Positions 20,272 to 29,525 are shown, counted from the stretch's first letter. The stretch is 64,000 bases of DNA from Cellulomonas sp. PhB150 (GCF_003755175.1 NZ_RKHX01000001.1:1550001-1614000); one strand, 5' to 3'. Program-made: numbers and translations. Notes: generated by a model from the sequence alone, not told the origin.

Positions 20272-21294
20272 TCAGCGCTGCGGCGTCGACTCGCGCAGCA
20301 CGACCTCGGTCGGCACGGGGAGCGCGCGCGGCTCGTCGGCCGCCTCGCCGAGCGCGAGCTCGGTGGCCATCACACCGACGTCCTCGAGCGGGATGCGCAC
20401 CGTCGTGAGGCCGGGCACCACGTCCCGCAGGGTGGCGATGTCGTCGAAGCCGGCGACCGCCACGTCACGGGGCACGTCGAGCCCGGCATCGCGGGCCGCG
20501 CGCAGCGCACCGAGCGCCATCACGTCGTTGACCGCGAACACGAGCTCCGGACGCGCGCCCGACGCGAGGAGCTCGCTCATCGCCCGCTCACCGCCCTCGT
20601 GCGTGAAGTCGCCGGCGACCACGCGGTCGGCCGGCACGGTCACACCCCGCGCGGCAAGACCCGCCAGGAAGCCGTCCCGGCGGTCCCGCGCCGTCAGGTG
20701 CGACGCGGGGCCGCCCAGCACGGCGACGTCGCGGTAGCCCCGGTCGACGAGCGCATCGGCCAGTGCCCGGGCGCCCGCCTCGTTCTGCACCTCGACGGCG
20801 TCGACACCCAGCACGGCCTGCCCGATCACGGCGACGCTGCCACCCGACTCGCGGTACTCGGCGAGGGCCTCGCGCAAGGCCTCCGTCAGCGCCTCGTCGG
20901 CCAGCCGCCCGCCGGCGATCACGATCGCGCGTGCGCGCTGGCGGTGCAGCAGCTCCACGATCGCGGCCTCGCGGGACGGGTCCTGCTCGGTGCTGGCGAG
21001 GATGACCTGCAGGCCCGCGCGGTCGGCGGCGCGGGTCACGCCGCGCGCGATGGAGGAGAAGTAGGGGTCCGCGATGTCGTGCACGACGAGGCCGACGGAC
21101 GTCGTGCGCCCCCGGGCCATCGCCTGCGCGTTCGCGTCCGGCAGGTAGCGCAGCTTGCGGGCCGCCGCGTGCACCTTCTCGCGCAGGTCGGCGCGCACCG
21201 TGCGGTTGGCGCTGCCGTTGAACGCGCGCGACGCGGTGGCCAGCGAGACGCCTGCCTCGCGGGCGACGTCGCTCAGCGTGACGGGTCCGGCCAT
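20272..21294 (-). CDS. LacI-family transcriptional regulator
   Basis: A 340-residue repressor. The HTH is at residues 5-25 (TLSDVAREAGVSLATASRAFNG), the hinge helix is YLPDANAQAMARGRT, and a periplasmic-binding-like effector domain ends with VFAVNDVMALGALRAARDAG and VAVAGFDDIATLRDVVPGLTTV. The ATG at 21294 gives a normal N-terminus. It is divergent from uxaA with 224 bases between, and an operator lies at 21477-21490. By position it is a candidate repressor of uronate catabolism, perhaps responding to a uronate or pathway intermediate. Which of the two LacI proteins here binds the shared operators is not decided by sequence. Confidence 0.9.
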   Translation of the reverse strand: MAGPVTLSDVAREAGVSLATASRAFNGSANRTVRADLREKVHAAARKLRYLPDANAQAMARGRTTSVGLVVHDIADPYFSSIARGVTRAADRAGLQVILASTEQDPSREAAIVELLHRQRARAIVIAGGRLADEALTEALREALAEYRESGGSVAVIGQAVLGVDAVEVQNEAGARALADALVDRGYRDVAVLGGPASHLTARDRRDGFLAGLAARGVTVPADRVVAGDFTHEGGERAMSELLASGARPELVFAVNDVMALGALRAARDAGLDVPRDVAVAGFDDIATLRDVVPGLTTVRIPLEDVGVMATELALGEAADEPRALPVPTEVVLRESTPQR

Positions 21295-21476
21295 GGTGCG
21301 AAGCGTAGGGCTCCTGCTCGCCCGACGGTCGCAGCCGGGCCGGACGACGGCGTGGGCGATGGCGTCTCGACGGAGACCGTCCACGCGGGCGCGGGGCCCG
21401 CCAGGAGGCGGAGAGCCGTCCAAGAGGCATGCAAGAGCCGTCCGAGCGCGTCCGAGCGGGGACGCTCCACCGCTCG

Positions 21477-21490
21477 GGAAAGCGGTATCC
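21477..21490. promoter_or_regulatory. LacI-type operator before uxaA
   Basis: GGAAAGCGGTATCC is an imperfect palindrome with the same core as the sites at 24683, 27369 and 32638. Its right half overlaps a -10-like TATCCT (21486-21491) 27 bases before the uxaA start, so binding should block that promoter. Confidence 0.65.
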
Positions 21491-21518
21491 TGACGACGAT
21501 CCCCGCGGAAGGACGACG

Positions 21519-23096
21519 ATGACGACGACGCCCGCACTGCCCGGCGCCCACCCTGTCCAGGCCCCTGCACCCCTCGCCGACTGCGTGCTGGTGCTGCGCC
21601 CTGAGGACCACGTGGGCGTCGCGACCCGCGACCTGCAGTCGGGCACCGACCTCCTGCGTCCGGACGGGTCGCTGCTGCACGTGCGGCAGAGCGTCCCCCG
21701 CGGGCACAAGCTCGCGCTGCGCCACGCGGCGTCCGGTGACCAGGTCCGCAAGTACGGCCAGTCCATCGGCCGGGCCACCCGGGACGTCGAGGTGGGCGAC
21801 CACGTGCACAGCCACAACCTGGGCATGGACGACGCGGAGCGGGCGTACGAGTTCGGGACCGCCCGCGTCACCCCGCCCGCGGCGACCACCCCGCGGACCT
21901 TCGACGGCTACCGGCGGTCCGACGGCCGCTGGGGCACCCGCAACTACGTCGGCATCCTCACGTCCGTGAACTGCTCGGCCTCGACCGCGCGCCTGATCGC
22001 GGACCAGTTCCGCGGCCCGGTGCTCGACGCGTACCCGCACGTCGACGGAGTCGTCGCCCTGACGCACGACACGGGTTGCGGCCTGGTGCCGACGAGCGAG
22101 GGCGCCCAGGTGACGCTTCGCACGCTGCGCGGCTATGCCGACCACCCCAACATCGCCGGCCTGCTGGTCGTCGGGCTCGGCTGCGAGATGCTGCCGACCG
22201 CCTCGGTGCTGGACGGCGTCGACCTGCCGGCGGACAAGGTCGTCCGCACCCTGCAGATCCAGGAGACCGGCGGCATCCGCAAGACGGTCCGTGCCGGCGT
22301 CGCCGCGATCCAGGAGATGCTCCCCGCGATCGACGCGCTGCGGCGCGAGCCCGCCCCCCTGTCCGCGCTCGTCCTGGGGCTGAACTGCGGGGGGTCCGAC
22401 GGCTACTCGGGCATCACGGCGAACCCGGCGCTCGGGCACGCCTCGGACCTGCTGGTCTCGCACGGCGCGACGACCGTGCTGGCCGAGACCCCCGAGGTGT
22501 TCGGCGCCGAGCACCTGCTGCTGCGCCGCGCCGTCACGCGCGACGTCGGCCAGAAGCTGCTCGACCGCCTCGAGTGGTGGAAGACCTACACGGCCGCGGG
22601 TGGCGGGACGATGGACAACAACCCGTCCCCCGGCAACAAGGCGGGCGGCCTGACGACGATCCTCGAGAAGTCGCTCGGCGCGGTCGCCAAGGGCGGGACC
22701 GCGGAGCTCACGGCGGTGTACGAGTACGCGGAGCGCGTCGACACCCCCGGGTTCACGTTCATGGACACCCCCGGCTACGACCCCGTCTCGGTCACCGGGC
22801 TGGTGGCCGGCGGCGCGAACGTCGTCGTCTTCACCACAGGCCGCGGCTCCGTGCTGGGGTGCAAGCCCACCCCGTCGATCAAGGTCGCCACCAACACCAC
22901 GACCTACCTGCGGATGACCGAGGACATGGACCTCAACGCCGGGCGCATCGTCGACGGCACCGCCACGGTCCCCGAGGTCGGCGAGGAGATCTTCGAGCTC
23001 GTCATCGCGGTCGCCTCAGGCCGTCAGACCGTCTCCGAGGAGCTCGACCTGGGCGCCGACGAGTTCGTCCCCTGGCAGCTCGGCGCCGTCACCTGA
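21519..23096 (+). CDS. uxaA: Altronate dehydratase
   Basis: Dehydrates D-altronate to 2-keto-3-deoxygluconate (KDG) in galacturonate breakdown. The 525 residues comprise an N-terminal SAF domain (about 20-95, CVLVLRPEDHVGVATRDL) and the large UxaA catalytic region. That region has TRNYVGILTSVNCS, LTHDTGCGLV, LNCGGSDGYSGITANPALG, FMDTPGYDPVSVTG and GRGSVLGCKPTPSIKVATNT. The related galactarate dehydratase GarD shares this plan, but the neighbours favour altronate. The ATG at 21519 follows GGAAGGA. It is convergent with uxaC and faces away from the LacI gene. Confidence 0.92.
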   Translation: MTTTPALPGAHPVQAPAPLADCVLVLRPEDHVGVATRDLQSGTDLLRPDGSLLHVRQSVPRGHKLALRHAASGDQVRKYGQSIGRATRDVEVGDHVHSHNLGMDDAERAYEFGTARVTPPAATTPRTFDGYRRSDGRWGTRNYVGILTSVNCSASTARLIADQFRGPVLDAYPHVDGVVALTHDTGCGLVPTSEGAQVTLRTLRGYADHPNIAGLLVVGLGCEMLPTASVLDGVDLPADKVVRTLQIQETGGIRKTVRAGVAAIQEMLPAIDALRREPAPLSALVLGLNCGGSDGYSGITANPALGHASDLLVSHGATTVLAETPEVFGAEHLLLRRAVTRDVGQKLLDRLEWWKTYTAAGGGTMDNNPSPGNKAGGLTTILEKSLGAVAKGGTAELTAVYEYAERVDTPGFTFMDTPGYDPVSVTGLVAGGANVVVFTTGRGSVLGCKPTPSIKVATNTTTYLRMTEDMDLNAGRIVDGTATVPEVGEEIFELVIAVASGRQTVSEELDLGADEFVPWQLGAVT

Positions 23097-23098
23097 GC

Positions 23099-23119
23099 CG
23101 GGGCCCGGGGCCCGGGCCA
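23099..23119. terminator. GC-only palindromic stretch between uxaA and uxaC
   Basis: A self-complementary GGGCCCGGGGCCCGGGCC-type run in the 37-base gap between convergent genes. It could form a compact hairpin, but there is no U-tract and the stem register is ambiguous. Confidence 0.35.
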
Positions 23120-23133
23120 GGGGCGCACGCCCG

Positions 23134-24564
23134 TCACCGCGGCGGCGGGGCGTACGACTCGCGCGGCAGGTTCAGGGCCAGGTCGACGGCGGTCTCGACG
23201 GCCTCGTCCAGGTCCAGCCGGTGCTCGGCGACGAGCCGCGCCAGGTAGCCGGCATCGATCCGGCGGGCCAGGTCGTGGCGCGCGGGGATCGAGCAGTACG
23301 CACGCGTGTCGTCGACGAAGCCCGTGGTGTTGAAGAAGCCGGCCGTGTCGGTGACGGCCTCGCGGAAGCGGCGCATGCCGTCGGGGGTGTCGAGGAACCA
23401 CCACGGGGCACCGAGCCGGACGGCCGGGTACACGCCGGCGATGGGCGCGAGCTCGCGGCTGAACACGTCCTCGTCGACCGTGAACAGCACCATCCGGAGG
23501 CCCGGGTGGTGCCCGAACGCCTCGAGCAGCGGTCGCAGGGCCCGGGTGTAGTCGGTGGCGACCGGGACGTCGTAGCCGACGTCGGGCCCGCGCACGGCGT
23601 GCACCGCGCGGTCGTGGTCCCGCAGCACGCCCGTGTGCAGCTGCATCACCAGGCCGTCCTGCGACGCCATCCGGGCCGTCTCGAAGAGCATGTGCGCCGA
23701 GAAGGCCGCGGCGTCGGCGGCGTCGACCTCGCCGCGCAGCGCCGCCACGACGACCCGGTCCGCCTCGCTGTCGCTGAGCGGGGTCGTGTCCGCGGACAGG
23801 TGCCCGTGGTCGCTCGCCCGCGCGCCCGCCGCCACGAACGCCGCACGACGCACCTCGAGGGCCCGCACCAGGTCCCGGTAGCCCCCGATGCTCACCCCGG
23901 ACCGCTCCTCGAGCGCCGTGATGTCGGCCCGCCAGCCCGGGCGGTCGACGTGCACCACCGCGTCCGGGCGGAACGTCGGGACGACCTTCTCGCCCCACCC
24001 GTCGGCGGCCAGCCGCGCGTGCGCCTCGAGGCTCGCGTCGGCGGCGTCCGTGGTGGACAGCACCTCGATGCCGAACCGCTCGAACAGCGCGCGCGGGCGG
24101 GACGCGGGCTCGGCCAGCCGTGCGGCGATCGCGTCGTAGAGCCGGTCCGCCGATCCGGCGCTCGGCCTCTCCTGGACCCCGAGCACCTCGACGAGGACGT
24201 GCTCCATCCAGTACCGCGTGGGCGTGCCGCGGAACAGGTGCCAGTGCGAGGCGAAGGTGCGCCAGATCTCGCGCGGGTCCGCCTGCACCGGGCCACCATC
24301 GCGCCGCGGCACACCCAGGGCGTCGTGCGGCACGCCCTGCGAGACGAGCATGCGGACCAGGTAGTGGTCGGGGACGACGAGCAGCGCCGCCGGGTCCGCG
24401 AACGGCTCGTCGTCGGCGATCAGCGACGCCTCCACGTGCCCATGCATGGCGACGATCGGGAGGTGCTCGGTGTGCGCGAACACCTCGCGCGCGATCGGCC
24501 GCAGGACCGGGTCGGCGGGGAGCGCTCGGTCGGGGTGCAGGGTCCACGGGGCAGCGGCGGTCAT
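23134..24564 (-). CDS. uxaC: Glucuronate/galacturonate isomerase
   Basis: Isomerises D-glucuronate to fructuronate and D-galacturonate to tagaturonate. The 476-residue amidohydrolase-like TIM barrel begins WTLHPDRALPADPVLRPIAREVFAHTEHLPIVAMHGHVE, with the metal-binding HxH in MHGHVE. TDAADASLEAHARLAA, MQLHTGVLRDHDRAVHAVRGPDVGYD and a SIPARHDLARRIDAGYLARLVAEHRL C-terminus are family hallmarks. The ATG at 24564 is preceded on the minus strand by AGGAGG. It is divergent from the second LacI gene across an operator. Confidence 0.95.
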   Translation of the reverse strand: MTAAAPWTLHPDRALPADPVLRPIAREVFAHTEHLPIVAMHGHVEASLIADDEPFADPAALLVVPDHYLVRMLVSQGVPHDALGVPRRDGGPVQADPREIWRTFASHWHLFRGTPTRYWMEHVLVEVLGVQERPSAGSADRLYDAIAARLAEPASRPRALFERFGIEVLSTTDAADASLEAHARLAADGWGEKVVPTFRPDAVVHVDRPGWRADITALEERSGVSIGGYRDLVRALEVRRAAFVAAGARASDHGHLSADTTPLSDSEADRVVVAALRGEVDAADAAAFSAHMLFETARMASQDGLVMQLHTGVLRDHDRAVHAVRGPDVGYDVPVATDYTRALRPLLEAFGHHPGLRMVLFTVDEDVFSRELAPIAGVYPAVRLGAPWWFLDTPDGMRRFREAVTDTAGFFNTTGFVDDTRAYCSIPARHDLARRIDAGYLARLVAEHRLDLDEAVETAVDLALNLPRESYAPPPR

Positions 24565-24682
24565 CGTCGTCCTCCTGCGGTGCGCGTCGTCGCGCACCCG
24601 TCGTCTGAAACACGGTGCAAACCTGTTCATCCCCGCCGACGGCGTCGCAGCCGCCCGGGAGGTGGGGCGCGACCAGCGTACG

Positions 24683-24696
24683 GGATAGCGCTTGCC
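24683..24696. promoter_or_regulatory. LacI-type operator between uxaC and lacI
   Basis: GGATAGCGCTTGCC, sharing the GCGC core and GG/CC ends with the other three sites in this region. It lies between a -10-like TACCCT (24702-24707) for the downstream LacI gene and the divergent uxaC promoter region, so one site could control both directions. Confidence 0.6.
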
Positions 24697-24798
24697 GCGC
24701 CTACCCTGGCCATGGTGAAATCCCATTCAGGAACGGCCGAGCCACGGTGGTGGCCACACGCGGCACCACCACGAGGTCCCACCGACGAGGAGGTCGAG

Positions 24799-25824
24799 AT
24801 GGTCGCCACGCTGCGGGACGTCGCACGGGCTGCCGGCGTGTCCCCCGCGACCGCCTCGCGCGCGCTGTCCAGCCCCGACCTCGTCGCCCCCGCGCGCCGC
24901 GCGCTCGTCGAGAGGGCCGCGAAGGACCTCGGGTACCGGCCCAACCGCGCCGCCCGCGAGCTCATCACGGGCCGCACCGGCAACCTCTGCCTGGTCGTCC
25001 CGGACCTGGCCAACCCGTTCTTCGCCGGCCTCGCCAAGGGAGTCCAGGCCCGCGCCCGCGAGCTCGGCCACGCGGTGTTCGTCGCCGACTCCGACGAGGA
25101 CCCGCGCCTCGAGGCGGAGCTCGTCACCCAGCTGGGCGCCCAGGTCGACGGCACGCTGCTGTGCTCGCCGCGGATGAGCAGCGCCGCCCTGGACGCGCTG
25201 GTCCGCGACAACCCGCTCGTGCTGGTGAACCGACGGCACGGGGAGGTGCCGTCGGTGGTCATCGACAACACCGACGGACTGCGGCAGGCGGTCCGCCACC
25301 TGCACGCGCTCGGGCACCGGCGGATCGCGTACGCGGGTGGGCCGTCGGGGTCCTGGTCGGACGCCCGACGACGCGACGGGCTGGAGCTCGCGGCGCACGG
25401 CCTGCACCGGCTCGAGGTCGTGGACCTCGGCAGCTTCACCCCCACCGCCGTGGGCGGCACGGCCGCGGGCGACCTCGTGGCGGCGGCCGGCGTCACGGCC
25501 GTCCTGGCCTACAACGACATGGTCGCCCTGGGCATCGTCGAGCGGCTGCGCGTCCGCGGCGTCGGCGTGCCCGACGACGTCTCCGTCGTCGGCTACGACG
25601 ACACGCTCGCGACCCTGACCAGCCCCCGCCTGACCACGCTCGCCGTGCCCCTGGCCCGGCTCGGGCGCGTGGCCGTCGACCTCCTGCTGGACGGGACCGC
25701 CGACGCCGACGGGAGGGGCGTGGCGTCGCACGCGCCCGTCCTCCCCGTCGAGCTCGTCGTCCGCGGGTCGACCGCGCCCGCCCGCCCCGTCCCGCCCGCC
25801 GAACCCACGGAAGCACACCGATGA
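24799..25824 (+). CDS. LacI-family transcriptional regulator
   Basis: A 341-residue repressor. The HTH (TLRDVARAAGVSPATASRALSS) has the same ATASRA recognition-helix core as the regulator at 20272-21294, consistent with similar half-sites. The hinge is YRPNRAARELITGRTGN; the effector domain ends VLAYNDMVALGIVERLRVRGVGVPDDVSVVGYDD. The ATG at 24799 follows GAGGAGG. An in-frame ATG at 24712 lies only four bases after a -10-like hexamer and is less likely. The stop codon overlaps the start of the reductase gene (ATGA), so this regulator is co-expressed with it and probably autoregulated. Confidence 0.9.
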   Translation: MVATLRDVARAAGVSPATASRALSSPDLVAPARRALVERAAKDLGYRPNRAARELITGRTGNLCLVVPDLANPFFAGLAKGVQARARELGHAVFVADSDEDPRLEAELVTQLGAQVDGTLLCSPRMSSAALDALVRDNPLVLVNRRHGEVPSVVIDNTDGLRQAVRHLHALGHRRIAYAGGPSGSWSDARRRDGLELAAHGLHRLEVVDLGSFTPTAVGGTAAGDLVAAAGVTAVLAYNDMVALGIVERLRVRGVGVPDDVSVVGYDDTLATLTSPRLTTLAVPLARLGRVAVDLLLDGTADADGRGVASHAPVLPVELVVRGSTAPARPVPPAEPTEAHR

Positions 25825-27317
25825 CCAGCCCTCGCCTCTCGCTCAGCACCCTCGACGGCGCCCTGCCGCGCCCGCACGTCACGGGACCGGCCGTCGACCC
25901 GCGCGACACGACGATCGGCCTGGTGCACCTGGGCCTGGGCGCCTTCCACCGCGCCCACCAGGCCGTCTTCACCGAGGACGCCGCCGCGGCCACGGGCGAG
26001 ACGGGGTGGGGCATCCTGGGCGTGACGCAGCGCTCCGCGCGGGTGGCGGGTCAGCTCGCACCGCAGGACTGCCTCTACGGCGTGCTCACCCAGGGGGCCG
26101 ACGCCAGCGCGCTGCGGGTCGTCGGCGCGCTGCGCGACGTCGCGTTCCCGGGCAGCGCCACACCGCACGTCCTGGCGACGATCGCCGCGCCGACCACCCA
26201 CGTGGTCACCCTGACCGTCACCGAGAAGGGGTACCGCCGCGCACCCGACGGCGGCCCCGACCTGGCCGACCCGGACCTCGCCGCCGACCTCGCGGCGCTC
26301 CACGACGAGCGCGACGGCGCCGAGGCCGCCGCGCCGGGCCGCTCCCCCGTCGGCATCCTCGTGCGCGCGCTGGCCAGGCGGAGGCGCGACGACGCAGGCC
26401 CCCTGACGATCGCGAGCTGCGACAACCTCGCGGACAACGGCGCGGTCCTCCGCTCCCTGGTCGACGCCGTGCTCGCCGCGGCGGGCGACGAGGCCCTGCG
26501 CGCCTGGGTCGCGGAGAGCGTGCGGTTCCCGTCCACGATGGTGGACCGGATCGTGCCGGCCACCACGGACGCGCACCGGGAGCAGGCGCTCGCAGTCCTC
26601 GGGCTCCGCGACGAGGGCCTGGTGGTCGGTGAGCCGTTCTCCCAGTGGGTGATCGAGGACGACTTCGCGGGCCCTCGGCCCGCCTGGCAGCTGGCCGGCG
26701 CGACGCTGACCGCGGACGTGGCGCCGTACGAGCGGGCCAAGCTGCGCGTGCTCAACGCCAGCCACTCGACCCTGGCGTACCTGGGCGCGCTGCGGGGGTA
26801 CCGCACCATCGCCGAGGCGATCGCCGATCCCGAGCTCGCGGCCGTCGTCCGCGAGCTCGTCGACACCGACGTCCTGCCCACCCTGACCCCGCCGGACGGT
26901 CACGACCTGGGCGCCTACCGCGACGAGGTGCTGCACCGGTTCGCCGACCCGGCCACCGGCCACACGTGCGTCCAGGTGGCGATGGACGGCTCGGTCAAGC
27001 TGCCGCAGCGCGTGCTGGGGACGGTGCGCGACCGGATCGCGGCGGGCGCCGTGCCGACCGCGGCGGCCGTGACGATCGCGGCGTGGATCGCGTACGTGCG
27101 TGCAGCGTCGTCCGGCGGGCTCGAGGTGGCCGGCCGCGCGGTCCCGCTCGACGACCCCATGGCCGACGCACTGGCCCACGCGGCCGCCGGGCCCCGAGCG
27201 GGGCTCGTCGAGCGGATGCTCGCGGTGCGGGCGGTCTTCGGTGCCGACCTGGCCGACGACCAGGCCCTGCGCCGTGCGGTGGAGCACGCGCTGACCCAGA
27301 TCGCCCCGGGCGCCTGA
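25821..27317 (+). CDS. Mannitol dehydrogenase-family uronate reductase (UxuB/UxaB-like)
   Basis: A 498-residue long-chain polyol dehydrogenase, NAD-dependent. The N-terminal Rossmann region has IGLVHLGLGAFHRAHQAVFTEDA, and the middle has VTEKGYRRAPDGG, ASCDNLADNGAVLRSLV and VRFPSTMVDRIVPATTD. The catalytic K-x5-N-x2-H type segment is KLRVLNASHSTLAYLG. Family members reduce fructuronate to mannonate (UxuB), tagaturonate to altronate (UxaB), or oxidise mannitol. Because altronate dehydratase but no mannonate dehydratase is in the window, tagaturonate reductase is the more useful role here, though this is inference. Start ATG 25821 is coupled to the upstream LacI gene. Confidence 0.87.
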   Translation: MTSPRLSLSTLDGALPRPHVTGPAVDPRDTTIGLVHLGLGAFHRAHQAVFTEDAAAATGETGWGILGVTQRSARVAGQLAPQDCLYGVLTQGADASALRVVGALRDVAFPGSATPHVLATIAAPTTHVVTLTVTEKGYRRAPDGGPDLADPDLAADLAALHDERDGAEAAAPGRSPVGILVRALARRRRDDAGPLTIASCDNLADNGAVLRSLVDAVLAAAGDEALRAWVAESVRFPSTMVDRIVPATTDAHREQALAVLGLRDEGLVVGEPFSQWVIEDDFAGPRPAWQLAGATLTADVAPYERAKLRVLNASHSTLAYLGALRGYRTIAEAIADPELAAVVRELVDTDVLPTLTPPDGHDLGAYRDEVLHRFADPATGHTCVQVAMDGSVKLPQRVLGTVRDRIAAGAVPTAAAVTIAAWIAYVRAASSGGLEVAGRAVPLDDPMADALAHAAAGPRAGLVERMLAVRAVFGADLADDQALRRAVEHALTQIAPGA

Positions 27318-27338
27318 CCTCCGCACCCTTGGTGCGCC

Positions 27339-27368
27339 TTGAAGACGGCGTGGCCCCTGCGCTAATCT
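27339..27368 (+). promoter_or_regulatory. Putative promoter TTGAAG-N18-TAATCT
   Basis: A -35-like TTGAAG (27339-27344) and -10-like TAATCT (27363-27368) spaced by 18 bases, directly abutting the operator at 27369. It would drive the Gfo/Idh/MocA and TIM-barrel operon. Confidence 0.55.
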
Positions 27369-27382
27369 GGAAAGCGCATTCC
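27369..27382. promoter_or_regulatory. LacI-type operator before the Gfo/Idh/MocA operon
   Basis: GGAAAGCGCATTCC is palindromic at six of seven paired positions and abuts a -10-like hexamer, the classic repressor position. It is the closest of the four sites to GGAAAGCGCTTTCC together with the one at 32638. Confidence 0.7.
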
Positions 27383-27469
27383 GTCGTTCGGACAACGCCG
27401 CCGGCGCACGCGATGCCCCAGCTGACACCTCGACGTGCCCGCGAGCACGCGACACCCCGGAGGCCACCG

Positions 27470-28633
27470 ATGACCACCCGCACCCTGCGCATCGCGATGA
27501 ACGGCATCACCGGCCGCATGGGCTACCGCCAGCACCTCGTGCGGTCGATCTTGCCCATCCGCGACCAGGGCGGGATCACCCTGCCCGACGGCACCCGCGT
27601 GCAGGTCGAGCCGGTGCTCGTGGGCCGCAACGCCGACAAGGTCGCCGAGATCGCCCGCCGCCACGACGTGGAGCTCTGGAGCACCGACCTCGACGCGGTC
27701 ATCGCCGACGACGCCACGGACGTCGTCTTCGACGCGTCCATGACCAGCCTGCGGGCCGAGACCCTCACGCGCGCCATGAAGGCGGGCAAGCACGTCTACA
27801 CCGAGAAGCCGACCGCCGAGACCCTGGCCGAGGCCGTCGAGCTGGCCCGGCTCCGCGAGGGCACCGGCGTCACGGCCGGGGTCGTGCACGACAAGCTCTA
27901 CCTGCCCGGCCTGGTCAAGCTGCGCCGACTGGTGGACGAGGGCTTCTTCGGGCGGATCCTGTCGCTGCGCGGTGAGTTCGGCTACTGGGTGTTCGAGGGC
28001 GAGCACCAGGCGGCACAGCGCCCGTCGTGGAACTACCGCACGGAGGACGGCGGCGGGATGACCACGGACATGTTCTGCCACTGGAACTACGTCCTCGAAG
28101 GCATCCTCGGTGCGGTCCGCACGGTCACCGCGACCACCGTCACCCACATCCCGACCCGCTGGGACGAGCAGGGCCGCGAGTACGCCGCCACCGCCGACGA
28201 CGCCGCCTACGGGATCTTCGACGTGCAGACCCCGGGAGGTGACCCGGTGGTCGCGCAGATCAACTCGTCGTGGGCCGTACGCGTCCACCGCGACGAGCTG
28301 GTCGAGTTCCAGGTAGACGGCACCCACGGATCCGCCGTCGCGGGGCTGCGCCGGTGCGTCGCCCAGCAGCGCGCCCACACGCCGAAGCCGGTGTGGAACC
28401 CGGACCTGCCCGTCACCGAGCCCTTCCGCGACCAGTGGCTCGAGGTGCCCGCCAACGCCGACCTCGACAACGGCTTCAAGCTGCAGTGGGAGGAGTTCCT
28501 GGCCGACGTCGTCGCCGGCCGGCCGCACCGCTTCGACCTGCTCTCGGCGGCGCGCGGCGTGCAGCTCGCGGAGCTCGGGCTCCGCTCGTCGGCCGAGGGC
28601 CGGCGGCTCGACGTCCCCGAGATCACGCTGTGA
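27470..28633 (+). CDS. Gfo/Idh/MocA family oxidoreductase
   Basis: A 387-residue NAD(P)-dependent sugar or sugar-acid dehydrogenase. The N-terminal nucleotide fold reads RIAMNGITGRMGYRQHLVRSIL, an atypical glycine loop (GxxGRMG), and the catalytic lysine is in HVYTEKPTAETLAEA. A beta-sheet substrate domain follows (LRGEFGYWVFEGEHQ, GGGMTTDMFCHWNY). Start ATG 27470 has CGGAGG at 27458-27463. Its stop overlaps the GTG of the TIM-barrel gene (GTGA). Operator and promoter upstream place it under the same repressor as uronate catabolism. The substrate is not known. Confidence 0.88.
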   Translation: MTTRTLRIAMNGITGRMGYRQHLVRSILPIRDQGGITLPDGTRVQVEPVLVGRNADKVAEIARRHDVELWSTDLDAVIADDATDVVFDASMTSLRAETLTRAMKAGKHVYTEKPTAETLAEAVELARLREGTGVTAGVVHDKLYLPGLVKLRRLVDEGFFGRILSLRGEFGYWVFEGEHQAAQRPSWNYRTEDGGGMTTDMFCHWNYVLEGILGAVRTVTATTVTHIPTRWDEQGREYAATADDAAYGIFDVQTPGGDPVVAQINSSWAVRVHRDELVEFQVDGTHGSAVAGLRRCVAQQRAHTPKPVWNPDLPVTEPFRDQWLEVPANADLDNGFKLQWEEFLADVVAGRPHRFDLLSAARGVQLAELGLRSSAEGRRLDVPEITL

Positions 28634-29523
28634 CGCACGACCTCGCCCGCCTCTCCCTGAACACCGCGACCACCAAGCACCAGACCCTGCGCGAGGCCGT
28701 CGACGCGGCCGCCCGGGCGGGGTTGCCCGCCATCGGGGCGTGGCGGGACCGGGTCCAGGAGGTCGGTGCGCGGCAGGCGGCCGCGATCATCGCCGACGCG
28801 GGCCTGCGGGTGTCGTCCCTGTGCCGCGGCGGGTTCCTCACGGCGAGCGGCGACGACGACGTCACGGCCGCGCTCGACGACAACCGCCGGGCGGTCGAGG
28901 AGGCGGCGACGCTCGGCACGCGCGAGCTGATCATGGTCGTCGGCGGCCTCCCGGCCGCGAGCGCCCCGGGCGGTCCCGCTCTGCCCGGCCCGGACGGCGC
29001 CCAGGACCCGGCGCGCGACCTGGTCGAGGCACGGCACCGGGTGGCCGAGCGCATCGGCGACCTGGCGCCCTTCGCGGCGGGCCACGGCGTCCGGCTGGTG
29101 ATCGAGCCCCTGCACCCGATGTTCGCGGCCGACCGCGCCGTGGTCTCCACGCTGGGCCAGGCGCTCGACCTCGCCGAGCCGTTCCCGGCGGAGGTCGTCG
29201 GCGTCGTGGTCGACACCTACCACGTCTGGTGGGACCCGGACCTGCACCAGCAGATCGCCCGCGCCGGCGCCGGCCGGCGGCTCGCGTCGTACCAGGTGTG
29301 CGACTGGGTCCTGCCGCTCGCGGCCGACCCGCTGCTCTCCCGCGGGCACGTGGGCGACGGGTACGTCGACTTCGCGTCGATCACCGGCTGGGTGCGCGAG
29401 GCCGGGTACACCGGCGACGTCGAGGTGGAGATCTTCCACGAGGACGTGTGGGCCGCCGACCCCGACAGCACGATCGCGACGATGGTCGAGCGCTACACCC
29501 GCCACGTGCTGCCCTACCTCTGA
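28630..29523 (+). CDS. Sugar phosphate isomerase/epimerase-like TIM barrel
   Basis: A 297-residue AP-endonuclease-2-fold (xylose isomerase-like) protein. Features include LSLNTATTKHQTLREAVDAAARAGLPAIGAWRDRV, RLVIEPLHPMFAADRAVV, VVDTYHVWWDP, HVGDGYVDFASIT and DVEVEIFHEDVWA. These supply the Glu, Asp, His and Glu ligands of a divalent-metal site (EPLHP, DTYHVWW, EIFHED). Members epimerise or isomerise keto-sugars and some are dehydratases. The GTG at 28630 overlaps the upstream stop by four bases, so the pair forms a coupled two-gene operon. Confidence 0.85.
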   Translation: MTHDLARLSLNTATTKHQTLREAVDAAARAGLPAIGAWRDRVQEVGARQAAAIIADAGLRVSSLCRGGFLTASGDDDVTAALDDNRRAVEEAATLGTRELIMVVGGLPAASAPGGPALPGPDGAQDPARDLVEARHRVAERIGDLAPFAAGHGVRLVIEPLHPMFAADRAVVSTLGQALDLAEPFPAEVVGVVVDTYHVWWDPDLHQQIARAGAGRRLASYQVCDWVLPLAADPLLSRGHVGDGYVDFASITGWVREAGYTGDVEVEIFHEDVWAADPDSTIATMVERYTRHVLPYL

Positions 29524-29525
29524 GC

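Noticed and set aside
24712..24798. Leaderless start of the second LacI gene at 24712
   Set aside because: The TACCCT hexamer is only four bases from that ATG, too close for a transcript beginning at it, whereas ATG 24799 has GAGGAGG and the standard LacI N-terminus.
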